The position numbers and the translations under genes are program-made. DNA of 64,000 bases, from contig CM074862.1 of assembly GCA_037501455.1 (NCBI GenBank), positions 57,319,501-57,383,500 on the forward strand, given 5' to 3'. Of this stretch, positions 12,966 to 23,939 are shown one piece after another (positions within the stretch are counted from its first letter, which is position 1; each line of letters starts with the position of its first letter). Source of the stretch: Lantana camara (taxonomy: Eukaryota > Streptophyta > Magnoliopsida > Lamiales > Verbenaceae). The notes below the pieces were generated by a model. It was given only the letters and a program-made list of their open reading frames with translations. It made no database searches and had not been told where the DNA came from.

Positions 12966-13895
12966 CTTGAAGTTTTGGTGAAGGAAGATGGTGATTTGAG
13001 CTCCAAAATCACAAAGGGCCAAGGGTTTTCTTCCTTTCTTCTCTTCTCCCTTCTCTCGATCAGTTGCAGCTGGAAATGGAGGCATATGGTTCGGTTTTCA
13101 GAGCTAAAGAGGAGAGAAAGGGCTTAACTCAAGGTAGGTAAGTCATGGTTAAGGTATGGTTAAGTTAAGGGGTGTTATGGGGTCCCACCATGAAGACTAG
13201 TCAACGAAAGTAGTTCTTCTTGCACGAGTTGCTCGTTACGGTTGGATTTCGGAGGTCTTAATGATCTCAAAAAGGTATGAGGCTGGTTCCATTGTCTCCG
13301 GATCGTCGATACGAAGGCAACGGAGTTGACGGAATTCGAATCCGAATTCCCGAGCTCAAGATATCACGCACGGAACCAAGGGTGCGCTAATTGCTCGTTA
13401 GCCCCCGATTTGGTTCCTCAATCAAAATTAAATTCATAAACACGTCAAGTGAATCCGAAAACATAAACCGAGCATATATACATGTTCATAACACACATAT
13501 TTACGACATATTAAAGTTTCACGCCAATCAGATACCATTACATATATGAACGAAGCACAAATAGCACACTCATGCGCATGAACGAATTCATATTGTTATA
13601 AATAATTTACTAAAACTTAAATTCCATATTAAATAATTTTAAAGCCAACTTATAACATGTGCAAATTAATTATCGAAATTACCGAAATAGTTAAGGTAAC
13701 ACAAAACCTTAATTTAAGAAATTAAACACTAAATATCAAAGTGAAATAAAATGAATTAAATTAAAATAGAAATAGTTTATAGTTTGAATCAAATATAAGC
13801 ATTTATAAACAATTAATCATATAATTAAATAATTAAATTGCGCAATTTATAAACAATTACATCACATTATTATTACTGAAAACTGGGGCGTTACA

Positions 13896-14018
13896 TAGAG
13901 AGTGAGTTTTGTTTGTCTCCCGTTCGCTATTGTTCGATGCGTGTACGGATTCTCCATTCCACTACACGTGTCGGGCTCTAGTACGGGGGATGTGGTGCCC
14001 TACGCTCGGGGTGCTACA
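13896..14018 (+). mobile_element. LTR K, right part
   Basis: It begins with the TSD copy TAGAG and continues the K LTR. GTCTCCCGTTCGCTAT, GGGGGATGTGG and the end GGGGTGCTACA align with the ends of the B LTRs (32820-32931). No PBS follows. Confidence 0.85.
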
Positions 14019-15755
14019 TTGACGATCAAGAAGAACTTAAATGGTGTATCTGACACCTTCCGAACTCAACTCCGAAACAAACAAACACATACTTAAGACT
14101 TAGACTTGATCATGAACTAATTAGATGCACGGTGTCGCATAAGAATGCAAGTGGATACGATGCACGTCGTATAAATTCATACTTAGACATATCGGAGCAA
14201 ATAACAAAATATCACATAATAAATTCAGGAATCAAACTCATAACATATCAATTAAACTCATATCATATCATATAACAGCATAGCATATATACATTCATAA
14301 GGTTCAAGCATGATAAGAAACCACGAGATGCATAAACATTTCATATAAACGATCATGTATTCACAACGCTTAAACACTTAACATACGAGGCCATAAAATT
14401 AAAATAACCAACAAAACATAACATATTACAACTTATTAACATATTAGGATTATAATCGGGGTAGGAAGAATCGAATACAATTGAAAACAGAATAAGAAAA
14501 CACACACAAACATACGTAGGGGTTATCAAGGGGATGATAAGGTGCAATCACCAAAACTTGCACCCTCCGTTACCACTCATAGTGGGCCCCAAAGCTGCTA
14601 GACACAGTGGTTAACTCCCACAAGAGTTAGGGGAGTAACCCCCATTAACATACACACCAATCACGCCCGGAGGTTACACCTTCCCCGCCCTAAAGCCTTA
14701 ACGAGCGTTACCCCGTTCTTCATCCCAAAACAAGAGCAGCCATGGCTGCTCTCCCTCACTCTCCACAAAAACAACACAGTAGAGACAGAGGTAGCAACAA
14801 CAAGCCAATATAACCCATAAAAACGCAGCAAAGATCAGCCCCAAAAATCACACATCAATCGGCAAGAAAATCACCAAAGTTCCATAATCCCTAACTATTC
14901 ACTTTATGCTTCAAACCTCTATCAAGACTAGCTTAAAATCTGAATTCCATGGATGAAAATGACCACATAAGGGTGGAGAATAAAATCATACACTTACCTC
15001 TTGAATATGGTGGAGTTTAGTTGAGATTTGAGCTCAAAATCTCTACAAGGTGAATAGTGGCGGGAATGAGATGAAATCTCCCAGTTTGCTCCAATTTCTC
15101 TTCCTTCTCTTACCCTAACCAAGAATCTAGGAGTAGGAGATGATAAAGCATTGAGTTGGTGAATTTTCGGGCCAAGAATCAAGTGAAAAGGCTGAAAAAT
15201 GAGGGAGTTATGTGCAATATAGTATAAGGTGGTCATTTAGGCACGAGAAGCTTGTTATGGTCAAATTTCGGAGTATCGAATGGGCATAGAAAAATAGAAG
15301 GCTAAGTTTCTTAGCTTCCAAATCTCGTTACAGTCCAACGCCACTTCTAAAATTTGAATCTGAATTCCTGAGCTCGAGTTAAGCCTTCCGGAATCCAAGG
15401 CACGGTAAAACTCGTTTGGCCCTTAAATCCCAAAATTAAAAGAAATGGTCTATAACTTCCACGAACAAGTATAAACGAGTAAAATAAACACGTAAACAAT
15501 TTCATAAAATATAAATTTCAAATATATCACATGTTCACGAAGTTAGGAAAATAACTTCAAGTTATAAAAATTAAATACGAGAGTTAAAATGTTAAATTTA
15601 AACAATTAGGGCATATAAATCACTTAAACAATTAACTCAAGGTATAAGTTAAATCAAAAGAGAAATCAAAGCATCGGTAAACCCTCTTGTGACATTATAC
15701 CTAGCTTGCTGAAGAAACGGGGTGACATAGGTGGCCCATCGCTCCGGGCGCTACA
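14019..15755 (-). mobile_element. Truncated LTR J (minus strand)
   Basis: On the minus strand it starts TGTAGCGCCCGGAGCG at 15755. It continues through a U3 block with GAGCTC and GGAATTC near 15360-15380 and a donor-like site GAGAGG/TAAGTG near 14997. It stops at 14019 within sequence like the GTTCGGAAGGTG block of other LTRs. The rest is probably beyond the left edge, because K inserted here. A different, non-CACGG G/C-rich inverted repeat lies near 14610-14640. No coding capacity. Confidence 0.65.
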
Positions 15756-16160
15756 ACATTCATTAACAGTCAATAGCAGTTAATCAGTCCATCCTTTTTC
15801 CCACGGGATGATGGTCAGGACTGCAGACCCGATCCATCCAATCAGTACAATTTGAGATGGGGACTCATGACACCTACCCGCTCCTTCGATGGGGTTACAA
15901 CTGACTTAAGAATAACTCACCTCCCGGGCTCCTCGGTCGCATGAGAGATTCTCAATGGGTACTACGTGCAAAGGTTATAGCCGATGGCCCGACGACATTC
16001 CGGTCACGAATCCCACATTTTCCCGGGCCCACAATAGAGTGCAGTGTAATACTGGACAAATTAATAAGGTTACGGTGGAGCAATTCAATCGATTCATTAT
16101 AAACGGTTCATTTTGTTTAAAACATTTACTCGATGATTCTTTGAAACCAATATAGATATA
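15756..16160 (-). mobile_element. LTR scrap L (minus strand)
   Basis: On the minus strand it carries the GC-rich block found in the other LTRs (GGGCCCGGGAAAATGTGG, then GGAGCGGGTAGGTG and CCCGTGGG). On its right it joins plus-strand LTR sequence near 16160, where orientation flips. It is the flank into which J inserted. The exact junction is uncertain by some tens of bases. Confidence 0.55.
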
Positions 16161-16778
16161 TAAACTAATCCCAGATTCACGAATAATTTTATTTTTTTAA
16201 TGTTCTTTGCTCCGTATATATGTATAGTTTGCATGTGTTAACCCCTTACTCAGTCAGTGTGACTAACTCCTCCCCTCTCCTTGTTTTTAACTTTGCAGGT
16301 TTTGCTCTAGAGTTCGAACTGGAGTTCGTTTTGAGTCAAGTCCCTTGTTAAGTCCGGGACCTTACATTTACATTTGTAATTTGCATAAGTTTGTTTGATA
16401 TGATCGCACATTTGTATAAGAATGCACTGTCTAATTTTGTATTTTGATTCGGGACAGGCTTCTAGGGATAGTATGAACCCGTTTGTAATTATGATTATGT
16501 TATGACTTGTGATTTATATTTCATTTTGGGATTAGGGATTTATGCTAATTGAACCCGTCACTTGCTTATGTTTGAATTTTGTATGACACGTTTACACTTC
16601 TGTACTCGTATTTATTTTGTTGGATTTGTGAAGTCAGGGTCTAAGTCCCGCTTAGCTTAGGTGTGAGTTTGTCTGTCTCTTGTTCGCCTCTGCTTAGTTG
16701 ATGTACGGGCTTGCTTTCTCGTATGTGGATTGGCCTTAGGTGCAGGGGATGTGGTGACCCACCGTGCGGGATGCTACA
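16161..16778 (+). mobile_element. Element I, truncated 5' LTR
   Basis: The 3' part of a Gypsy LTR. It has the hairpin AGTCA-GTG-TGACT with CTAAC (16252-16266), the acceptor-like ACTTTGCAG/GTTTTG at 16298, a GGGACAGG block and the end GGGATGCTACA at 16778, followed by a PBS. The first part of the LTR is missing at the inversion junction. Confidence 0.75.
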
Positions 16779-17468
16779 TCTTTAAGTGGTATCAGAGGCC
16801 CATGTTGCAAAACCAGGGTTCTAGTCTTGAGTCTGGTCTGTCTAGCTCGAACAACTTAGGAGTATATATGCTTGTTTGTGCATTTTGATTGTGTTTGTGC
16901 ATCGAATTTTACTATAAAGACTTTATTAATCTCGTTAATTGTTGTAACTATGTGCTTTAATTGCACCAACATGGTGTTTGCTGAGTTATGCGTTGCATCC
17001 TACACCCAATACATGCTCTTGGTGTTAACTATATGGCATATGCATTCACTAACCACACGCATATATATATTTGAGTTGGTTTGTGATTTATAGGATACTA
17101 CCACGTTACCAAACCACGAACAACAACGACAATCTACTACAAGTTTCTTCTCAACCGTGGATGGTAAATAAGATACCGGGGTTATGAAAAGTGTTGGAAT
17201 TTCATGGTCTACCGCAATGATGTTATAGTTCGCCTACCAGTGTTTGTGATAGAAGACCCCGCTGAGAGTTTATAAACTTCACAATCATTAGAGGATGATC
17301 GATGAAGATATACCGGGAAAACTTAAACCACAAAATTGGAGATGTTAAGTTAGTAGGAGGTTACAAGGGGCGTACAGTGTTTCCAAGCTATATGGATGAG
17401 ATCGAACTACACTGCAAGCAAATATCAAAGTACCGAGTCCAAGAAAACTACTTGGTCCAAGGGTGAAA
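16779..17468 (+). mobile_element. Element I interior (deleted)
   Basis: About 690 bp between the 5' LTR end and the start of a new LTR at 17469. The leader next to the PBS resembles those of A and B (TTGCAAAACC, then TCTAGCTCGAACAACTTAGG). The rest shows no recognisable gag-pol motif, and the polypurine tract is poor (CAAGGGTGAAA). This is an internal-deletion derivative. Confidence 0.65.
16787..16800 (+). promoter_or_regulatory. Primer-binding site of I
   Basis: TGGTATCAGAGGCC lies 8 nt after the LTR end. It matches the initiator tRNA-Met complement with one change (GAGG for GAGC). Confidence 0.85.
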
Positions 17469-19215
17469 TGTAACGCCCCGACTTTTCAGCCGTACAAGTA
17501 TGACGTCACGAGTGGGTTTAGACCTAGTGTTATGTGGTTTAATTATGTTTCAATTACTAAGTGATTATTTAATTTAATAATTTCTTGAACTAATTACTAT
17601 TATGTGACCTATATAACTTAAGTGATTATGTTACTTAAACTCGTTTTTAATTTTTTTACTTGTTAATTGAATGTTTATTTTGATTATGTACTTACTTGAT
17701 ATTATATGAAATCCTTGGACTCAATCGAATTTTGATTTGGACCTTAATTATTCCCTTATTAAATCTCGGGAGCCTAATGGAACACTTAAATTGTTAAGGG
17801 ATTTGTTGGCAATTTTTCTCCCTTTTGCTTCCTTGTTGCACGTTATGTATGTATATACATACACAACCTTTATCCTCTCCCTCTCCAATTTGATCCAACC
17901 AAGAAGCAAGAAGGCAAGATTCCAAGCTCCATTCTTCTCCCTCAAGTTCAAGCTTCAAGCTTACCATCTTTCTTCTTCTCTTCTCCTCTCTATTCCAAGC
18001 TATATGTGTATATATATAAATTTGGATTTATTTAATTTCATGGATTAATTCATGAATTGATGAGTGTTATGTGTATATATATGTTGTATTTGGTTGTTTT
18101 GTGTGATTTGTGGTGTTGTCGGTCCACACGGGAGCCCGAGATGAGCTCCCCTGCATTCTTCCTTCGATTGTGAACTTTCTCGCCTAGTATAGGGTCACGG
18201 TCGTGCCCGTTTTACCCTTAAAAGTGTCACGGCAACGACCATTCCCTTTTGGAGCAACTGTATTGCCTTCGCGGCAGGGACCGTTTTTCAGTGCAACTTT
18301 TTTGCAGTCGCGCCCAATTCAAACGAGCTCCGATTGACCTCAATTTTGAACCTATGGAAACCTCTTGAAGTCTATAATATTATCCAATTAGAATAACCTC
18401 ATTATCCTTTCTAATTTTTGAGATATAATCATTTGTTTTTGGTGTCGCCACCTTATCGAAAATCTGCATTCATCCAACTTCGGGCCTACACCATTTCCAC
18501 CTCACTTTGAAAAAATATTCGAGCCACATATTATCGGAAAGCCCTGTTTTCTAGTTTGATATCCAATAAACATAACCCAATTCCAACTTCTACAACTCAA
18601 GATATGTTCAATTCTTTACAGCTTGTGCATTTTAAAAACTGTCAGCTCTCACCAAATCGCGCCTAAATCCGTTTTCTTGTTTTCCCTCCACGTCCTCGGA
18701 CTCCATATGTGTTTTGAATGAAATGTATGCTTGATTAATTGATAATATATGATATTTTTGGTTATTTATTTTAATTTTATGGTTTCATTGGATAAGTGTA
18801 AACGTGACTTGAATGCATGAACGTTAAATGACATGTTTGAAGCTTTCTTGTATCCTTCGCCTCTCTTATGTATTTAAAACTCATGAATGCTCATGAAATG
18901 TTTTAATATGTTGTGTTATGTGGTATAATTGTTGTATTAAATTTGTGGAGTGTTTTGATATGACTTTGTCGGGTAACGAACTAATATGATATAACGTGGC
19001 TTAAGTGCTTTTATATAAAACATTAAGTGCTTTCTTGAATTCTTTTGATGTCTCAAGTGATTCGTCTCGCCTTTTTACTTATTATATACATTGTAGCATG
19101 TTGAAATGTGTAATATGATTATAGTTTGAAATGTATGATATTGATTATGAATGAATATGAACGAATATGTATGAATGTGTATGATCGCTAATGTAAAGAT
19201 TGAATTGATATGCAC
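17469..19215 (+). mobile_element. Element I, 3' LTR (first part)
   Basis: Starts TGTAACGCCCCGACTTTTC. It is AT-rich, with a GC-richer patch at 18120-18320 containing short CACGG/CGTGCC words that may be decayed palindromes. The LTR is cut at 19216 by insertion of A; the remainder should lie right of the window. Frames at 17737-18048 are not conserved and are rejected as genes. Confidence 0.65.
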
Positions 19216-19981
19216 TGTAACATCCTGCTCGTCCGGCCGTACAGGTATGTTTAACAAGAGGGTTATTTATGCTTTCTAATTCTTTATTTATGCAATTCCT
19301 TGTTATTTTAATTGTTATGTAATTATTTGAAATTATAAGAAATTAATTTGTTTATATTATGCACTTTGAGTTTTAACGTTAATACTTGCATGACCGGTAA
19401 TTTGCTTGTTATGTGCCGGAATTTAATTTTGATTTTTGTGGAATCTTGATATACGTGATATATGTGAGTTATGAATGTGTTTGCATGATCGTTTTAAGTT
19501 TTCGGGTTCGTTTGTTGAGGTTTTAAACCTTTAGTACTTGACGAGGGAGATGAGGGCTTACCAAGTTTTAGCGCGCCTCGTGTTCCAGAAGTTGTAACAT
19601 GAGCTCTGGAATTCGGATTCGAATTCTGGAAGAAGTGTCAGACTCATAACAAAGAAAGGAAACTTTTGAGCCTGATTTGATATTTTTCTAAGCCCATTTG
19701 AACCCCCGTATTTCAGCCGGAATGAGCAGCTTCCACCAAAATGACCCCTTTTGACTAGTCTTGAGTGTTTGGCCCAATCTAACCATGATTAAGCCTTAAA
19801 CCATGACTTTTGTACCCAAGACTCATATCTATCCCTTCTCTCAGCCCCTCATTCCAACCACACACTCCCAAGAAGAAAGAAAAGCTGCTGAACCATGGAG
19901 AAAGAAGGAGAAAGAGAAACGCTCATCCATGTGTTGTGAAGTTGGAGCCAAAACTCTTCCATACTTCATCAACTCTTCAAG

Positions 19982-22252
19982 GTATGTATATTTTCGAAAT
20001 CTCCATGATTATATGATGATTTTGATCCATGAATTTGATGTTTTAATTGAGATTTAATATGAGTTTGGTAGATGGCATGAATAGGAAGTGTTAGAGGTCA
20101 TTTCTTGCTTCTATGCCTTAGCTTGAGTTTGTGGTTGCTTTGGTGCTCAAAAGCTGATTATATGAACTTGTTTGCTTCCTTTTTGATACATGATACTTGG
20201 TAGATGAGTTATGGATGAATTGCCTTTGAAACCCTTTGATGAATTGTTGAATTTTGAGCTTGGAAAACTGCTGCAATCTGCTCCCCTTTCAACCGAACTG
20301 CTGTAAGAATTTATGCTTGGTTTGATGACTTCTTGAGCTCCATTCCATGTTAAATTTAAGGGACATGAAGTATTTTAGTTTCTCTACTAGTTAGCTAAGT
20401 GTTCCCAAGCTTTTATCCCACGTTTCAGTCCCAACTTTGGAGAATATGGCCTACTTGAATTCATGTCCTTCAATGCTTCGTTTTCTTGAATGGTTGAAGG
20501 GATCCTTGTTGCTGCTTATTATGGCCTATTAATGTGATGATTTGGTGATCAATTCATGCATGTTTTATGTATTTTTGAGGCCTAAGAAATTCCCTAAGAG
20601 CTGCTGCGAAAATTGCCTGTTTTTCCATTCCAAAACAGAACTGCTGCGTTTGTTTTATTTTCAGAATGAGGAGCATGACACGGCCGTGTCCTTAATGTAC
20701 TGCAGTATGACACGGCCATGTCAGAGGTTCGACTTGGGCAAATATTTTCAAAAAATTCAGACACGGCCGTGTCCGTTTCCTTTGCATTTTGGACATGGTC
20801 GTGTCGTGTCTCACGGCGGCGCACCGGAGGAGTTTCTTTCGTCATTTTGTTGCTTTTAATTACTTTCTCTCATCCCGTTTGTGACTTGTACGCATTGTTA
20901 GCTTGATGTATGATTTGTTAAGTTGTATATTACGAATTTATGGCTTGATTTATTTGCTCGTTTTTGAATTCTGATCCCATATGTGAAGCATGCTACTTTA
21001 ACTTGCGTTTATGACTTCATGTCTCGTTTATATGCCTTGCATGATTATTTTTTGCTCCTTATATGATATGAATACTTCGATAACATGTTGTATGATATGA
21101 TATGCGTGTTATCTGAAAATTATGAATCCGTTTAATGTGATTTATGAGACTTATGGTTTAATATGAACTTGTATGCATTAGATGTTGACTTGTTAAGCTT
21201 CATACGCATCACTTGCATTCCTAGGAATTTTCGAGCATCTAATTGGTTCATTTTAAGTCTAAGTTGTCTCTTGTTCATTGTTTTGCTCTTAGGTTCGTCC
21301 CGTTGTCGAGGAGGTGGTTCTATAATTCTCTTTTGGTCCGTTTTGTTCGGTTTGGTCGACAAGGTGAGGTTTTCTTTCTTTTAGTTATGTGACCTACGAC
21401 CCTACTTGTATTTCGAGCCGCATCTAACTTATATATGTATGTTTATAGATATGTGTTTGATACGTATTTTGTGGGATTTATCCCGTTTATTCGGAGGTTT
21501 TGAAAACACTTTTATATGTACCTAAGCTCTATTTTCATTTACTTTGTAAAGCTTCGATAAGTGTGTGTGTGTGTAAGCAGGAAGTGGTTTACTAGATCAG
21601 ATAAGCCTTGTGATTTGTGTAATCTTTGCGTTATGTGTGTGGGTCCTGGAGAAGTGGTACGTGATCTCGGGTCGGCCATGGGGTCATCGAGCTCTCACAT
21701 CAACGCGACTCCACCAAACGGGAGACGTAGCTCAACCTCGGGAGATCGAGGGGAAAACAGGTTCTCTTATACCGACGGTGCGCTTCGTGGTCCGTCGAAG
21801 GAGCGGGCGGGATCCCCCGACTCATGTTATGTTTACGTGTGGGGGTTGAGAGGGGCACCTGTCTTCCCCAAACGGTGTATAGGAGGGATTGATTTATACC
21901 TTGTTTTGTTTTCGCTTTGCCTTTGCTTATGGAGTAAGTGTGTTGGAACTCGAGCTCACCGGGTTGGTATGTTTAAGCCTTTATTTATCGTTGTGAAATG
22001 GGGGTGGATTTCTAAACTCTAAAACTTGGTTGATTTTGGCCTTCGGCCTTAAACTTCTCTCTTTATATATCTATTACCACGGGTTGAACGTTGTAGAATG
22101 CAAAAACCACGGCCGGTTCATGAACCCCTTTCAGCTTTGAATATGCTTTATTCTTATGTATATATATGAGTGCGTGTGTTAGCCCCCTCACCAGTCTCTA
22201 GGACTGACCCTCATTGTTTCTCTCTTTTCCCCCCTTTGATTTTAGTTTGCAG
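19982..22252 (+). other. Predicted LTR intron in A
   Basis: Donor TCAAG/GTATGT and acceptor TTAGTTTGCAG/GTACC after a long pyrimidine tract. The branch-point match CTGAC (22204-22208) overlaps the 3' arm of hairpin CAGTC-TCTAG-GACTG (22192-22206), about 46 nt from the AG. Length is 2271 nt. Inferred, not observed. Confidence 0.5.
20677..20805 (+). repeat. CACGGCCGTG palindrome array, A 5' LTR
   Basis: GACACGGCCGTGTC, a perfect 14-bp palindrome, occurs at 20677 and 20760. One-mismatch versions are at 20709 (GACACGGCCATGTC) and 20792 (GACATGGTCGTGTC). Confidence 0.9.
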
Positions 22253-22685
22253 GTACCCGTTTGAGAGTTGGAGCTAGGCGGTTGTCTTTGAGTCGTGGTT
22301 GAGGATAGCTCGAGTCTCATGCATCGTACTTTGTTTTCTTTACGCATTTTGCTAAGTGTTGAGATATGTATAAATTTGATACTTAGCTTTTGTCCTGGGA
22401 TTTAGTTTTGTATAATTGCCTTATACCTAAGGTTGTATAAGTAATATACGAAGAACAAGCTATGACATGTGCTAGCATGCTAAGAGTTTTAATTAATTGC
22501 TTTCGCGAATTATGTTTCTTGCGCACTCTGACTTAGGGTCTAGACCGTCTAGCTTAGGTTGGATTTTTGTTTGTCACCTGTTTGCCATGTCTTGATGCAT
22601 GGGCGGAGTTCTCCTTTCGTTACACGTGTCGAGCTATGGTGCGGGGGATGTGGTGGCCTTCGCTCCAGGGTGTTACATCCTTAAG

Positions 22686-22697
22686 TGGTATCAGAGC
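22686..22697 (+). promoter_or_regulatory. Primer-binding site of A
   Basis: TGGTATCAGAGC, 8 nt after the 5' LTR; an exact initiator tRNA-Met complement. Confidence 0.93.
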
Positions 22698-23939
22698 TCT
22701 AGGTTGCGAAACTGGAGCTCTCGTGTCATGTCGAGTTTGTCTAGGTCGTTCGGCTTAGGATTACGTGTTTCTTCGCATTCACTACATCACTTAAGTGAAT
22801 TATGTGATATTACTTGTGTTAATAGCTCACTCGAACATGCACCAAAACCCTGCATGCATCGATATTTTGGAAATTTTACTCTTATGTCAGGATATCGCTC
22901 TATTATCGACGAAGATCACCGGGAAAAGAACAAGAGAGACAGGTATATTTGGACTATAAGGGGTCTTAGGGATTTTGATCTTTTGAAGCAATTTGAAATG
23001 AGGATATGAAGGCCAAGTTCTAGGTGATCAAGAGAATGGAGTTGAGATTTGAGGAGTCCGAGAAGAATTCTTATGAGGGAGTTCTATTCGAGAACTTTGT
23101 ATAAGTACCTCCCTTCCGAGTTTGATGATAGGAATATTTCAACTAGAAGAATGAAAGAAGATGGATGATTTCTTATAAGGGTTTGAAAGATTGGGTACCA
23201 TCGAGGACTATCCTAGAGTTCGAAATTATTTGCAAGTGAGTAGGCATGGAATTCGATCAAACTTTGGGATTCCAAGAGTATGTGCATGATCCGAGGATGC
23301 AATACACAGGGGTTGTGAAGGAATAGGTAGTCAATGGATTGAGTCTCACACCCTACTTATGTGAAGAAAAGACCAATTTGGGGTTCGAAGATCCAGCAAG
23401 GAATCCAAATTTCAAGATTTCTCGAGAGGTTTCAAGATTTCAACAATGTCAGAAAAAAGAGATTTCAATGCCGAAGTGGAAAGATTAAATTAAGAGAAAT
23501 TCCCGAAAATTCAAGATTTCAATGATGTCGAGTATAAGAAGATTCAATTATCAAAGATGGATTTTACATCTCCTTAGCGGAAGCAATTTAATATTCACAT
23601 TGTAGAGATTTGAATCATATAAAAGGAGGAAATTGAAGATTTTAATGAGGGCACCAATATCAAACAAGGAAGGATACCAATACTGAAGGTGGGAGAATGA
23701 TTCAAGTACCCAGAAATTTAAGGTATGATGAAAGTTAACCAAAGAACAAGAATTTGAGATCTTCAAAGAAATGCCATGACTTCAAGATCCCGGTTCAAGC
23801 ACAAGATGACCTTCCGAAAAGCAAGAAGTTGACATCGAACTCAGAACTACTACTATATATGGTGAACGATACATGAAGCATTCATGACATTACATTTCAT
23901 GCATATTTTAATATCGAGGAAACCCACGTGTTGTTACCT

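Larger units (their letters stand above)
2832..13895 (-). mobile_element. Element M: complete non-autonomous Gypsy-type LTR retrotransposon (LARD-like)
   Basis: An 11.06-kb element on the minus strand. Two LTRs of 4015 and 4016 bp flank a roughly 3.0-kb interior with a PBS next to the 5' LTR (right) and a PPT next to the 3' LTR (left). TSDs TAGAG flank it exactly. The interior has no recognisable gag, protease, RT, RNase H or integrase; the longest sense frame is under 100 codons. Long LTRs with a non-coding interior and intact cis sites match the LARD class. By eye the LTRs differ at about ten sites in 4 kb, so insertion is recent. Replication would need proteins from an autonomous relative; B is related but itself broken. 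Confidence 0.93.
9880..13895 (-). repeat. M 5' LTR
   Basis: The 4016-bp partner of 2832-6846. I counted about ten substitutions and a single 1-bp indel near 11725. All internal landmarks are repeated at an offset of 7048-7049 bp. This copy should hold the active promoter of M. Confidence 0.95.
19216..22677 (+). mobile_element. Element A, 5' LTR
   Basis: A 3462-bp LTR from TGTAACATCC to GGGTGTTACA. In order it holds the U3 dyad GGAATTCGGATTCGAATTCT (19608-19627), the donor-like site AAG/GTATGT (19982), the palindrome array (20677-20805), the GC-rich block (about 21645-21880), the branch-point hairpin (22192-22206) and the acceptor TTTGCAG/GTACCC (22252). The 3' LTR begins at 24849 and is several percent diverged, so A is older than M and E. 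The 153-codon frame at 21561-22022 lies inside the GC-rich block and is not taken as a gene. Confidence 0.88.

Noticed and set aside
17737..18048. 103-codon frame at the start of LTR I
   Set aside because: No domain, low-complexity hydrophobic translation in a non-coding LTR, with an equally long antisense frame.
20542..20859. Frames with repeated TRPC, HGRV and DTAVS peptides (also near 26200, 29850)
   Set aside because: The repeated peptides are translations of the CACGGCCGTG palindromes in several frames and both strands, not a protein family.
21561..22022. 153-codon frame on the plus strand
   Set aside because: Lies within the GC-rich LTR block. No domain, not kept open in the homologous blocks of other LTRs, and the GC-rich composition lowers stop frequency.
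22599..23009. 136-codon frame
   Set aside because: Spans an LTR end, PBS and leader of element A, which are non-coding in this family.
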